The notes beneath the pieces were generated by a model. That model was not told where the DNA came from. It worked only from the letters and a program-made list of their open reading frames with translations, and searched no databases. DNA of 64,000 nucleotides from Alligator mississippiensis (taxonomy: Eukaryota; Chordata; Crocodylia; Alligatoridae), in assembly GCF_030867095.1 (NCBI RefSeq), contig NC_081824.1, forward strand, positions 306,420,956-306,484,955, read 5' to 3'. The position numbers and the translations under genes are program-made. Below, in pieces: positions 10,501 to 21,066 of the stretch; positions within the stretch are counted from its first letter, which is position 1, and each line of letters opens with the position of its first letter.

Positions 10501-13500
10501 AGTCTGTCCTAAAAGGACATTTTTATATTACTATAGATTCTGAAGGAGAAGCAGTGACACTTCACTATACAAGATAATAACTTACTATCAGTAAGTGTAA
10601 TCGGAACTTTTATTTTCCTGGCAAGTGAATTGTAAATCTGTTTCCCAACCAGATTATTAGAATATATTGCAGCTAATATCTATTGAGAAGTAAGTTTTTA
10701 GCAACAGCTTCACAATACCTCATCAGTTGCAACTTAGAGAACAGTGTATGGTAAAAATACATTCCTGCTGTCTTCAGCAAAGAATGCTGAATTATATTTT
10801 AATTTACAATTAAACAACTGCTTTATAGACAGCCAAATTGATTAAAAGGGACCCAAGATACGAACATGCATTCTGGTATGCTTTCTACTAAGGAATGCGT
10901 CCTTAGTAGCATAGTTTCCTTTGCTATTATGTTTCATATTTCATATTTACTTCCTATCATAATTCATTTTTCTGTTTTCAGTGCATAGAAAGCATTTTGG
11001 GCAAGGCAGATTATAGTCATGACAAAGTCAATCAATGGACTGCTACTATAGTAGAGCAATCTTTAACACATCTGGTGAAATTAGGAAAAACATACAAATA
11101 CATTGGTAAGTACAGTTTGTCCATATTCTTTCCCTTCTACACAGTTCAGATGAGCTGTTATTCAAAAGCATGCTTTTTAAAACAAGGTATCTGAGGTACC
11201 TTCTCATTCCTTACTTGGATGGAAGGAACTAGTGTAGAAGAAAATAGAAGAGATGTTTTTATATATACTTAAAACTCAAAACAGTTATGTCACCCAACAC
11301 TTCTGGCATTACTTGTAGGAGGTAGATTGCATTATTCTGAATCCAAATGGATAAGATTTTTTTAAAAGGTTGTATCTAAGAATTGGTGATCTGCCTTTTA
11401 AAGTGTTGTCAGTTCTAAGTTCTAGATCAGGGGTGTCCAACCTTTTTGAATGTGGGGTCGGATCATGAACTTTTTATCACCCAGTGGGCCAGCAGGAGAT
11501 GGGTGCTCGCGCAGCCTGTCCAATCTGGCCACAGCCTGGGGACGCAGGGGTCAAGGGGTGCCCCCTGACCCCACCGTGTTCTCCCTGCCACCTGGGCGAC
11601 CTCGAGGATGCTCCTACACCTGTGCACCTGGGCTCAGCAGCCAGGGGGACATGTGGAGACTCTACAGGGGGGTGTGGGATGTGCAGGGACACCTCCCTGC
11701 TCCCTCTCCCCTGGGGCAGCCCAAGCCCAAGCGGCAGGGGTCCCTCCCTCCCCGGGGCCCGCGACTCACCACCCCAGTGCAATGTCTGCGGGTGCAGGGG
11801 GAGGTGGGAGCAACGCCGGCTTCCTGCCCTGACAGCCACAGCAGCAGTGGCAGCAGAATTTCCCGCAGGCCCGGCCACAGCATCCCTCCACACTGGCAGC
11901 CGCACCCCCTGCATCTGCCCGCTGCACCACAACCTGTTCCAGCCCACGCAGCCGGTGGGGACTGGCACAGAGCGGGGCCAGCATGCAAATGAGGAAGGGA
12001 GGGGTGGGGCAAGGAAGGGACACCATGAAATGAGGGGGAAGGGGAGGAACCGCACCACATCGGCAACGTCAAGTTGATGTTGCACCCTATTTGGAAGGTG
12101 GCTTGTGCTACAGTGTCTTCATTGGGGTTATTAACCCATGGTGCGCATGCCACAATTGACATGGGCAGCCTACCTGTGTGGTACATAAGAGAAAGAGCAA
12201 GGGAACACAACAGCAGATCAGACAGGGAGCATAGGGCAGAGCAACCAGTTGGGCAGGAGTGGGGGATCAGAGTGGCATGCCATAACGGGGTGGGAGAGAG
12301 TATAGTGTGGCATGCCTTTCAAAATAGTTGACCCCCCACTGATCTGCAACTAAGAAGATTTGATGAACACTACCTGTATCAGGCAATCCCTTGCTGTGGG
12401 CACTCTATCTTACTATGTCTTGACATTTCTGATGTGTGGCTGTGCTTTCAAGGCATTTACCAACCCTAAGTATTGAAAAGTAATTATGGAATTTAGTCCT
12501 ACCAATAAGCTTTTTGGCTAAGCTCTTGCCTTTGCACCAGTAAGAAGTTTAAACAGCTACAACAAAATTACATTTGAGCTTTAGATTAAGCAGACATTGT
12601 AAGAAAACCTAATGCTAGAACAAAAAAAATCATCTTAAAATTTCTAAAGGTAGTGTGCATAATGGCTTTCCTTGTTTTGACAAAGAGAAGTTACTTCTCT
12701 GCTTGTATACATACTTCAGGCCCAATTTTAGAAAAAATGAAAGGTTTGCAATCAGTAAAATATGAATTTAGGTCCAAGTCTAACATAAAAGCATACATGA
12801 AGGGTACAGCTGGCACTCTTATTTAGGCACAAAATAACAGTATCACCTATGCTTTAAAGCTTCCCAGCATATGAAAATATAATGAAAAAAACAGTTTTGC
12901 AGTTCTGAAAGATTCATCTGTCTCTTGCTTCATGAACAAAAGAAAATACTGCTTTTATTACTCTTTCCTTTAGTAACTTGTGCAGTGATGCAGAAGAGTG
13001 GAGCTGGCCTCCACACAGCAAGTTCATGCTTTTGGGATACCACAACTGATGGTGAGTTCCTTTCCTGAGATTTACATAAAAGCATCTCACTAAAAGTCAG
13101 CAAACAGACTACCTGTTGCTCAGCACTGTTAGAAATGTTATTATTTAACAGTTTGAAGGGCTAATTAGGCTAAGTAAGGCTGATTGCAAAAGCCATCACT
13201 TCCAGAATTGAAGTCTTGTTTGCAATCACAGCAAACTCAAGTCAGTTTCAGAAGCACGTTGCAGGTCTTTGTAGACGTCTGTGTGGAATCATTCCAGGGT
13301 TCAGCAACATCTTCCTTCCACAAATAAATCCTTTTTTATTGATTGATCTTGCTAGGGCTTTACCTCTTTGTATCATATATGCTAATGGAAATCAATAATT
13401 CTTTTCCTGTTGGAAAAAAAATAATGCCTGTATCAGGGACAGTCAGGATACAGTAAACAGTAATCTTCAAGTGTCCCCCCTTCAGTGGCCATAGAGAATC

Positions 13501-15470
13501 TTCAATTATAAGTGCACTGATTCACTGTGTACTCCAACTGTACATCTGCAGTGCTGAATATTTGCCTATTATGAGTGGAAATGATAAAAAAAATCTTTAG
13601 TTAAAACAGCAATAGTTTGATTATTTTATGAGAGGCAAAGATCTTTGTGGGTGATCTATCCACAGTTGGAGTTGACCGCAGTTGGAGTACTGCGTGCAAT
13701 TCTGGGCGCCGCAATTCAAGAGGGATGCGGATAACCTGGAGAGGGTCCAGAGAAGGGCCACTCGTATGGTTAAGGGCCTGCAGACCAAGCCCTACGAGGA
13801 GAGACTAGAGAAACTGGATCTTTTCAGCCTCCGCAAGAGAAGGTTGAGAGGCGACCTTGTGGCTGCCTATAAGTTCATCACGGGGGCACAGAAGGGAATT
13901 GGTGAGTATTTATTCACCAAGGCGCCCCCGGGGGTTACAAGAAATAATGGCCACAAGCTAGCAGAGAGCAGATTTAGATTGGACATTAGGAGGAACTTCT
14001 TCACAGTTAGAGTGGCCAGGGTCTGGAACGGGCTCCCAAGGGAGGTGGTGCTCTCCCCTACCCTGGGGTTCTTCAAGAGGAGGTTAGATGAGCATCTAGC
14101 TGGGGTTATCTCAGCACTCTTTCCTGCTTATGCAGGGGGTCGGACTCGATGATCTATTGTGGTCCCTTCTGACCCTAACATCTATGAATCTATGAATCCA
14201 GGTGTCCTGCAGTTGAAAGGTGATCTAAGTCTATCCCAACTGTTTAGTTGGTCCAGTAAAAGATACTGCCCACAAAAGTCCTTACCTCTCTCTTTTCCTG
14301 GACTATCCTGGCATCATTCTAGTGCTATAGTTGGCTTTTATAGCTATTTCATAAATATGTATTAGTTGGTATGTTTATTTGCTTCTGCATTAATTCTAGG
14401 TGCTTCTATTTCAGTTCACCATGTGCAGAGGTAAGATTGTTAGAATATTTTTGAGCCTGCCAAGCTCAGTTTCATCAAGTAGTGTAGAACAGGATAAAGG
14501 GTAAAAAAAGGAGAGCACATTAGAATGTAACTGAGTTATGGCATTTGTTAGAAAATAAGATTCCAGTAAAAAAGTGTCAAGTCAGCATGTGTTAATCTTT
14601 GCATTTAATTAGCTTTAGAGCTGGCAGAGAAATTGTTTCGCTTCTAGCTCTTTTAATTTTAGGCCAACATTATTAAACTGTGTAGTCATATAGCTGTGGT
14701 GTTAACGTATATTTTTTATGCACAGACGAAGGCTTCAGAAAGCATAAGGGCCGCAAAATATCTGGCAATTTGAAAATATTGATTCATTGCCTGAACATGG
14801 AAGAACTTTAACCGGCAGGGCACAGAGAACTTAAAATCCAGATTTTAAAAACTGACGTTGAATCGCTGATCTGTCTGCACCTGCACTAAAAAAGCTTTGA
14901 GTTTCAGTAACTATCAGCTCCTTTAAGTGTACGAGAAGAAAGAAAAATGTTTTCTTGGCAGCAGGAATACCATTAGTATAAGAGCAGGAAGAAGAAAGCA
15001 AAAATTGCAGGAAAAGTTTTGACCAAGTCGATTTTCCATGCTGCTCAGAAAGTCACAGAAGCACTATTAACACTAAGGAAATAGATTAAGGAGAAAACAG
15101 CCTGTTACATTCTATTTAGTGTTAAATAAGATTATAAAACCCATGTCTGCTAGTAAATAGTACTTTATAAGTTAGAGGAAATCGCTGGTTTGGTGTTTTG
15201 TATTTCAAGTAGCAACAAAAAGTTAGGTTGATATTTATAAACAGAATTATGAATTAGAGAAATCAGTAGCTGAATTTGTCGGGACAAGGGTCCTGACATT
15301 AAAGACTGGGTTCTTAGGAAAGAATGTAATGAAATGTACAAAATGTAATGGAGTCACTGTCTCATCTTATTTCTCGATTTTAATATCTTTTAGGTACCTG
15401 CACAGTGAGATGGGAGAACCGAACAATGAACTGCATTGTCAATGTTTTTGCTGTTGCTATTATCCTGTAG
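2404..15470 (+). CDS. DYNLT3: DYNLT3, dynein light chain Tctex-type 3 (complete, 5 exons)
   Basis: The CDS is join(2404-2433, 4127-4168, 10982-11105, 12974-13051, 15394-15470), 351 nt, encoding 116 residues, which is the human DYNLT3 length. Every junction is GT-AG and keeps frame. The product starts [20 protein letters not shown]. It contains the Tctex-1 family blocks [60 protein letters not shown] and [15 protein letters not shown], and departs from my recollection of human DYNLT3 at only a few positions. Family members are homodimeric light chains on the cytoplasmic dynein intermediate chain and link cargo to the motor; DYNLT3 is reported to bind the checkpoint protein Bub3. The start is chosen by the good Kozak context (gcagccATGg), the CpG-island position and family alignment. 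DYNLT1 is the closest alternative, but the MEE- start and the convergent CYBB neighbour favour DYNLT3. Confidence 0.96.
2610..3520 (+). repeat. CA-rich degenerate minisatellite in DYNLT3 intron 1
   Basis: Recurring words are acacacttccca, agagttgcac, catccaggttatgcc and cacacatgcacc, in a loose higher-order period of roughly 100-130 bases. Embedded runs include (CA)n, a (TC)n tract near 3091-3103 and a long C tract near 3319-3338. The region is alternating purine-pyrimidine and C-rich. The 264-codon ORF across it reflects the repeat. Confidence 0.8.
3521..4126 (+). other. DYNLT3: Rest of DYNLT3 intron 1
   Basis: This is AT-rich intron sequence from the end of the minisatellite to the exon 2 acceptor. 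I see no repeat or additional exon here. Confidence 0.5.
4127..4168 (+). CDS. DYNLT3: DYNLT3 coding exon 2
   Basis: This exon encodes [14 protein letters not shown] (human [14 protein letters not shown]). The acceptor is tttttaacag and the donor is gag|gtaggt, both phase 0. At 42 nt it is too short for a long ORF and was found by homology. Confidence 0.93.
4500..4530. repeat. Poly-C homopolymer, 31 bases
   Basis: An unbroken C run lies in DYNLT3 intron 2, 15 bases before the hAT element at 4546. It is equivalent to G31 on the other strand. Its exact length may be an assembly estimate. Confidence 0.9.
4546..4809. mobile_element. Palindromic hAT-like MITE, copy 1
   Basis: The termini cagggatcctggttttctct and aaaaaccaggatccttc are inverted copies that extend inward for about 70 bases. 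The target duplication ctgatcag is perfect, 8 of 8, at 4538-4545 and 4810-4817. The loop has expanded into a TA/CA microsatellite (about 4620-4720). The element belongs to the same family as 54280-54500. Confidence 0.85.
5380..6960 (-). repeat. Old L3/CR1-type LINE remnant
   Basis: Antisense LINE phrases include tgcactactttt, cctggcagcttatgttcatc, tccagttcttcctgtgtaat and ctgatcctcctctgactggc. They resemble the 3' half of L3/CR1 elements, including the 3' UTR. The copy is highly diverged with no intact frame. It occupies much of the first part of DYNLT3 intron 2. Confidence 0.6.
6961..8220 (+). other. DYNLT3: DYNLT3 intron 2, unassigned segment
   Basis: This is AT-rich intron sequence. I see no repeat family, exon or RNA gene that I can support. 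Confidence 0.4.
8221..8815 (+). repeat. Unclassified repeat with GATA-like head and GC-rich body
   Basis: It opens aggtgcactgatacattggt, followed by ccaattggctttttttggct and a palindromic tgcatgcatgca stretch. A GC-rich C/A-skewed body runs to about 8800. The head resembles a dispersed sauropsid transposon family as I recall it, but no matching right terminus is visible. Confidence 0.45.
9064..10206. mobile_element. Hairpin-bearing non-autonomous transposon, copy 1
   Basis: The left end gggtaggtgtctacacgtga and the right end tctcatgtagatgtgccc (inverse gggcacatctacatgaga) are inverted termini. The 1.14 kb interior is GC-rich and non-coding. It contains repeated palindromes around 9647-9834 and a perfect 21-bp-arm hairpin at 10111-10164. 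The termini match 53506-53730. No clear target duplication was found. Confidence 0.7.
10207..10981 (+). other. DYNLT3: DYNLT3 intron 2, last segment
   Basis: This is AT-rich intron sequence leading to the exon 3 acceptor. No repeat or other feature is recognised. Confidence 0.45.
10982..11105 (+). CDS. DYNLT3: DYNLT3 coding exon 3
   Basis: This exon encodes [19 protein letters not shown], then [20 protein letters not shown] and YI, with one base of the next codon. The acceptor is tctgttttcag and the donor is attg|gtaagt (phase 1). It is the most conserved part of the Tctex-1 fold. Confidence 0.96.
11428..12341. mobile_element. hAT-like element in DYNLT3 intron 3
   Basis: The left terminus caggggtgtccaaccttttt is mirrored by the right terminus tttcaaaatagttgaccccc plus cactg. 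The 0.9 kb interior is GC-rich. The overlapping long ORFs on both strands are composition artefacts. No convincing 8-bp duplication was found, so the borders are set by the inverted termini only. Confidence 0.6.
12974..13051 (+). CDS. DYNLT3: DYNLT3 coding exon 4
   Basis: This exon encodes [19 protein letters not shown] followed by FWDTTTD. The acceptor is ctttcctttag and the donor is gatg|gtgagt. It enters and leaves in phase 1. Human has SAYGFHTASS where this copy has [10 protein letters not shown]. Confidence 0.95.
13679..14200 (+). mobile_element. CR1 LINE, 3' end with open ORF2 tail
   Basis: An open frame at 13682-14152 encodes the C-terminal end of CR1 ORF2, with blocks such as [60 protein letters not shown] and [20 protein letters not shown]. 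The CR1 3' UTR phrase ggtcggactcgatgatctat follows, then the terminal unit TCTATGAA repeated twice. It is 5'-truncated and lies in DYNLT3 intron 4, sense to the gene. The frame has no stop over 156 codons, so it is relatively young. Confidence 0.92.
14237..14300 (+). repeat. Fragment of the TTGGTCCARTAAAAG repeat family
   Basis: It reads caactgtttagttggtccag followed by taaaagatactgcc. The same core occurs at 17836-17885, 18241-18351 (inverted) and 20950-21066. The family is dispersed in sauropsid genomes as I recall it. Its class is not determined here. Confidence 0.6.
14301..15393 (+). other. DYNLT3: Rest of DYNLT3 intron 4
   Basis: This is AT-rich intron sequence to the exon 5 acceptor. 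I see no repeat, exon or RNA gene. Confidence 0.45.
15394..15470 (+). CDS. DYNLT3: DYNLT3 coding exon 5 and stop
   Basis: The acceptor is aatatcttttag. The exon encodes [20 protein letters not shown] followed by VAIIL and TAG. The hydrophobic C-terminal strand ends at the same residue as in human (AIAIVL). Confidence 0.95.
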
Positions 15471-17510
15471 CTGACTGGAATAATACTACCACCAACACCA
15501 AAGCCTTTAAGATAGAAAAAATACCACTCAAAGCATTTTTCTCATATTTAATATCACTGTTTATACACTAAGATGAGGTATGCAACAGATTTTAGAGCCC
15601 TCTATACAAATTGTACATTCTAATTACATTTTCAGTTTAACTACCTTAAAACTAGAAAATATTTATAAGTTAAATATTCTAAAATGAAGATATCCTGAAG
15701 AAGATGCCATGAAATCAAATGAGAAAATGCATATTTGCACCAAAATGAGAAAATGGCACTTTATTCACTGGGAGATGGAAAATCAGCAGAAGGAAACTGA
15801 AGGGATAATCGAGATTGGATGCAGTTGGGACCAAATTAAGAATATCTATACATTGTTAATATTGGTATCTCATATTCAATTAAACAAGGTTAATTGCTAC
15901 TTTATGTGTTGATGCTCATGATGTTGAATGAGCATTACACACAGTCGATCAAGCATTGCTAAATATGTGAAAACCTTAATGTATGAGGTTTCTCTAACCT
16001 GGGCACAAAAATACTGCATTGGCTAAAATTCCTCTCTCTCTCTAGTGACCTCAGTTATTGAGAGGTTTGATCTTCCTTTAGATGAAAAAGTTTAGAATTT
16101 TGTAATTGAAGTCAGCAGAAACATTGTTGGATCTGATGTTTATTTAGCACTTAATTCATACAGATTCATATTTCTTAAAACAAACTGACCAAATTAGTAA
16201 AATACTTAAATATGGTCTTCTCTGATTCTCAGCAACAAGGAAATTTGATCCAACCCCTTTTATATTATAAGTCCAACTTAAAATGTTGCCTTTCCTAAGA
16301 ACCCAGGTCTGCATCTATTGATCTTACTGGGGACAGTAGAACAAGGCTTAGGTTTCTCAGAGCTGTTTACAGCAATCAAGTGGCATAAAACCAAATGAGG
16401 TTTTATGAAAAGGAGATGCACATTTTGACAGTCTTGCTCTGTTCAGGCATACATACATTATTCTTACGAATATAAGGATATGTTCTTTATCTCTCCTACG
16501 TTTTTAAATTCTAAAGTTATTTAATAACTATGAGTAACATAAACCAATTAAAATGAGGAACATAAATGTCTTTAGGATGGGAGCCTCAGTTAATACATGT
16601 CCTTAACTTCTTTTTTGTGAATAATCCTATTGACTTGAGACATTCACATTCAGGAAGAATTACGCCTGTGTGCAGGCATTTGTGGGATTGGATTTGTGTC
16701 AGTTAATGCACAAATAGTGTATTACACAGTACCAAGTGGTACAGTACCAAAAAATGCCTCACTAGTCACTGTCACCAAGTGGCAGATTTAAAGTTTGCTA
16801 CATCAAACTGCTTGAACTAGTTTTATTATTAAATTACTGCCTCTTTATGGAAGATACTGGTACCAGAGTTTCTGTAAAACATTGCTTCTTATTAATTTTA
16901 ATCAACCATTTTATGCAGTTCTGCAGATTTCTCCCCATCCCCTGCCCCCACTCCCCATAAGCACTCTTGATCTAAGATTTTAAAAGTCCTTGTAAAAATA
17001 CTATTTCCATTGCTTAAACTATATAAAAAGCTATTGCTAAATAGTGGAATATAGATATAACTTTATACACCATGCTAGTTGCTTTGCATAAATAGCATTC
17101 AGCTTTTATCTAAGCACCAACAGAAGCTCTAAAACATTGCACTTGTCTAGGAGTCAGGTATAGTGTGAGAAAAGTATTTGCATAGTGCACTGAAGTTCAG
17201 ATATATAATAAAGCAATTGAAGATTATTTGGTTTAGGGTAACAATTTGAAAGCAGAAAATGCAGGCATAGCTGCTATCTCATTTCATAAGCTTTAGCTGC
17301 CAAACTGGAATAGTTATTCCAAACAGCCATTTACTCTCTCAGTATTGCTGTTTTTGTAAATGTGAGACACATTAATAAAAGTATTGCTGCCTAGGCTTGG
17401 TGAAGTTCCACTGCAGAAAAGATCACTGGAAGTCTTGAAAATAAAGCTTCTTTTAAAATTGCTTGTTTTGTATTTACCAAAAATAATAAAGATTTGCCTT
17501 AGTTGTATAT
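15471..17510 (+). other. DYNLT3: Probable DYNLT3 3' untranslated region
   Basis: AT-rich sequence without a convincing ORF or recognised repeat follows the stop codon. The first cluster of poly(A) signals is at 17207-17490, giving a 3' UTR of about 1.7-2 kb. That is in line with the long 3' UTR I recall for the mammalian orthologue. The end point is inferred. Confidence 0.5.
17207..17490 (+). promoter_or_regulatory. DYNLT3: Cluster of four AATAAA poly(A) signals
   Basis: AATAAA hexamers occur at 17207-17212, 17374-17379, 17440-17445 and 17485-17490. They follow the DYNLT3 stop by 1.7-2.0 kb and precede the first intergenic repeats, so they are the best candidates for cleavage of the DYNLT3 transcript. 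Which one is used cannot be told. Confidence 0.5.
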
Positions 17511-17835
17511 CTGCCCTTAATATCATCAGTTCATAGACAACAATCTGCTATAGTACTTTACTGTCCAGCCTCTTACTGTTTTATACAATTGAAACATTAC
17601 AGTTGCATACTTTTATTTTTTGGAAGTGATTGATTTGCTCTGTCAAGTGTCAAAATGTATGGATTAGCATTAGTGTCCCATGCTTTTTCTGCTTTTCAGA
17701 GTACCATGCAGGATAGTTTTTACTGAATCATCCAATATGCTTAGCTATATAAACTATGGGGCCAAAGTAACTGTATTCCCAATAACTTTGTTGTGTCAAC
17801 AAAGGATGAAGTAAAAAAGCTTGTCAGAATTCTCT

Positions 17836-17885
17836 ACCAGCTATACAATTGGTCCAATAAAAGGTATCACAAGAAGCAAGGGTTT
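17836..17885 (+). repeat. Fragment of the TTGGTCCARTAAAAG repeat family
   Basis: It contains ctatacaattggtccaataa followed by aaggtatcac. This is the same core as at 14237-14300. Confidence 0.6.
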
Positions 17886-18240
17886 TGTGTGTCAACAGTT
17901 ACCTACTTTGTACTGATTTCCCCTCCTTGCCCATGACCACTCTAGCTACAAATATTACAGTTTAGCTTAACACATACATTACTGTTCAATTATTAGTTTA
18001 ATGGTAACCGTAGACAATTTATCCTTTATGCCCAAGCATCACAGAGCATTTGAAATTTAAAAAGGCACACAAGTCTCAAAGTAAAGGTTATGTGGCTGCT
18101 ATCTAAGGTGGAGAAAATTCTTTAGGAAGACTTCTCAGATGAAGGAAAATTATTGTAGGTTGCAAAATACATAGCTGCTGTACATTGTTGCATTCAATAA
18201 AAGGTCTCAAACAAGTTAAAAGAAATCAGAAGTGGTGGTA

Positions 18241-18351
18241 GACATGATATCTTTTATTAGACCAGCTAGATGTTTCCAAAAAATGTTCTTTATTTGCAAG
18301 CTTTCAGGCACAGGCATTCTTCAGGCACAGGAGAAAAGATTGTAAAAGTTT
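18241..18351 (-). repeat. Inverted fragment of the TTGGTCCARTAAAAG repeat family
   Basis: It reads gatatcttttattagaccag, then tttatttgcaagctttcagg and cacaggcattcttcaggc. This is the reverse complement of the family, including its second half. Confidence 0.6.
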
Positions 18352-19240
18352 TCCTAGGCGGAAATGAAAGTTTACATTTCAAAGGGGAGTTGAAGGTGTG
18401 GTAAAATCTCCTGTTTGGAACAGTTCGTTTTATGCAAAAAAGTAAATATTTTTCTTACTGCCACCATGCAAATCAGAATTACAGTCAGCATTATAATTGG
18501 GTTAGAGGAGTTTGCAGTAAGGCCTTTGGTATTACTATGAAGCTATACATTTCTATTAAAATAGGGATATATTGCTTCAGGTGTGAAGTGGCTAACATCT
18601 GCCATTTCCTCCCTGGGAAAAGGCAGAGAGGATCCAGAGAGACCTTGTAGATCCAGAGAGAAAAGAAACAAAAAGGGGGTGCATGGAAAGCAGAGTGCCA
18701 ATTTCTTACTTGCCCTCTACCTACCCAGAAGATACCTTTCCAGGGAATTTGGGCTGCCCTGGACACCTGGTGTGACCGTCCCTGTTTCATACTGTGGAAC
18801 CACCTGAATAATGTTTCCCTGAAACGTGAGCTTATGCAAGAGGTGTGCTGCCAAGTTGCCACTGGTGGAAGATCAAAAGTCTTTGATCCCAAGTGTTACA
18901 GGTAACTGAAGATCCACTTACAAGAAGATAAACAGGTCTCCAAATCACTGGATAGTAACAGTTAACTGAGTGGTAACACAGATTAATGGGTAATTGAGTG
19001 AAATCTTCAAGAATTTCAAGCCCCTGCAGAAGTGATGGTAGGGTCCAAAATTAGGTTTACAGTTTACTACTGCCAGCCATCCTACAACCAAAGGTGTGTC
19101 TTTCCAAACAACCTTAGAAGAACAGGAGGAAGGCAGCTACTTAATCTGATTAGGGAAATCCAGTGTAAGCCACATTTGTGTTACAAAATTTTACAGCAAA
19201 ATTCCTCAATCAACCTGCGGCTCAGGGTGAGATCATCTTC
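18352..19240. other. Intergenic, nothing recognised
   Basis: No gene or named repeat is supported. The 133-codon minus-strand ORF at 18491-18892 has no recognisable product or conserved motif. Confidence 0.4.
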
Positions 19241-19248
19241 ATCTAAAC

Positions 19249-19484
19249 CAGTGACTAACAACCGGTGTACCTGGGATGCCGCCAGATCTTTTGAAGGGCA
19301 GTGTGAGGAGATAACCAGATAAGCAGGCTTGTCTCTGGCAGGATGATCCCCCATCCTCACTGTCTACCTCTTTTGCAAGGAGGTAAGCACTGTAATATAT
19401 AAAGTAGTTTTTCAAATAGGGTGCCACTCAGTTCACAGAAGCTATGGAGGGGTGCCTTCAGTCCAAAAAGGTTTAGAACCACTG
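19249..19484. mobile_element. hAT MITE with perfect target duplication
   Basis: It starts cagtgactaacaaccggtgt and ends aaaaaggtttagaaccactg, giving about 15 bp of inverted termini. The target duplication atctaaac is perfect, 8 of 8, at 19241-19248 and 19485-19492. The element is 236 bp and non-coding. Confidence 0.88.
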
Positions 19485-19793
19485 ATCTAAACCTTGTCAT
19501 GCAACTAAGACTGAAAGATGGAAACACCATAACTTATATAAATTATCTTCTAGTGCTCAACTGGCCAGAAGAAAGTTCTGAAAAATCCAACCTAAACTTT
19601 ACAGTTTAAGATTGTTACTTATCTATCACTCTTCTCTACTAACCACCCTTTATATATTTGAAGGGGGGGAAGTGGAGAGGGGGAGCAAGCTGTACACTTC
19701 TACTATTCTGTGTAAAACCTGGGTATTATTATGGCAACAGACTTTATATTTTACAAACATTCCACAATCACAATATCACTACTACAGGAAATA

Positions 19794-20504
19794 CCATATT
19801 TACCCAAATCCAGGATAACTGAATTTAAGATGACCCCCACAATAATTATATTCTATACATGGAATTTTAAAAAAATTGTTATAATTTTCCATGTCTAGAA
19901 TCTAATTTTTGGAGGGTTGCCTTAAATTGGTCATCCCTCGTGCCCCACCCTCCCTACTGCTGCAGTAACACAAGCTGCAGCATGTGATTCAAGTGGCTTA
20001 ACCTCTGCCCCTTGCTCCCTGTCCCCTGGTGCCTGCACACCATATGCCTGCCTCTGTGGTGGATGTACCTCCACTCCCACTTAACCCCTGTGCTGCCTGC
20101 CTTCCCACTTGCACCCCTCCTGCTGCCCACCCCACTGCCTGCATCCCCTGGCACCTGCCCTTCCCCATTTGCCACTTAGAATCATAGAATACATAGAAAA
20201 TTAGGGTTGGAAGAGCCCTCATGAGGTCATCTAGTCCAAACTCCTGTATGCCTCCTGCCCTGGCCACAGCAAGGCCCCAGCTGAAGCCAGGACTCAAAGA
20301 GGAAGGGAAAGGGTGGGAACAGGGAGAAAGTGGCAGGGAGCAGCTGCTGTGACTCTGATTCCAATCCCAGGCTTGGAGGTGAAGGTGGAACTGCATCTGC
20401 TTCCCTCCCTCTCCCCATACCACCTTGTACTCAATTCTAGGACAAGGGGCTTCCCCCATGTTGAATATGGAAAAAAACTTTGTCTTAGATTTGAGTAAAT
20501 GTGG
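19794..20504. mobile_element. Tc1/mariner-like element with TA duplication
   Basis: The left end ccatatttacccaaatccag is mirrored by the right end tagatttgagtaaatgtgg. TA dinucleotides flank at 19792-19793 and 20505-20506. The 0.7 kb interior is non-coding and carries a CR1 tail at 20168-20255. The superfamily is inferred from the TA flank and termini. Confidence 0.65.
20168..20255 (-). repeat. CR1 3' tail inside the mariner-like element
   Basis: The plus strand reads agaatcatagaatacataga, then gggttggaagagccctcatg and aggtcatctagtccaaactc. This is the antisense CR1 3' end. It lies inside 19794-20504, so it is the younger insertion. Confidence 0.8.
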
Positions 20505-20949
20505 TATCTTGTAAGAACCTGCCTGCTATCAGAGACCACAGCAGTAGTGTTATATATTATTTATTCATAAAGCCATTATATCTAGGAATCCCAAACAGGG
20601 AACAGGATTCAGGAGGCATTGTACAAATAAAGCACTAGAACAAGATGCATGAAACTGTGTAATAGACTATCGTGAAATCATCTGCCCAGTGAGAAAGATT
20701 TGCTAATCCTGATCACTTAGCACGAGCAATTAGAACTCCCTCAAAAATTCTTGCTAAGCAACTGGGTGGTTTCATTGATGAAAGTGTCTTGTTTTTTAAT
20801 GTACTTGACTCTTAGCTTTGATACCTTGTGATAATACATTTTACAGATTTTACAAAGAGTAAAATAAAAGGCAAAACTGGGCTAGACAGACATTTAAAAA
20901 CATTTCTCTCCTGCTTCTCAAAGAGCACACACTAATTGCAGAAACTTCC

Positions 20950-21066
20950 TCAGCCTGTCAAAGGGTTTTTAAACCCAAAAGCATTCTTTAAAAATTTTTT
21001 CCAACTATTTAATTTGCTCTAATAAAAGATAACAGATTTGCCCAAAGAGCCTTGTCTGCCTCTTGC
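20950..21066 (+). repeat. Longest sense copy of the TTGGTCCARTAAAAG family
   Basis: It runs tcagcctgtcaaagggtttt, then taaacccaaaagcattcttt, ccaactatttaatttgctct and aataaaagataacag. It shows both halves of the family consensus in sense orientation. Confidence 0.6.

Noticed and set aside
11450-12210. Overlapping ORFs of 180-202 codons on both strands
   Set aside because: They lie in the GC-rich interior of the hAT-like element 11428-12341. Several frames are open at once, which indicates composition and not coding.
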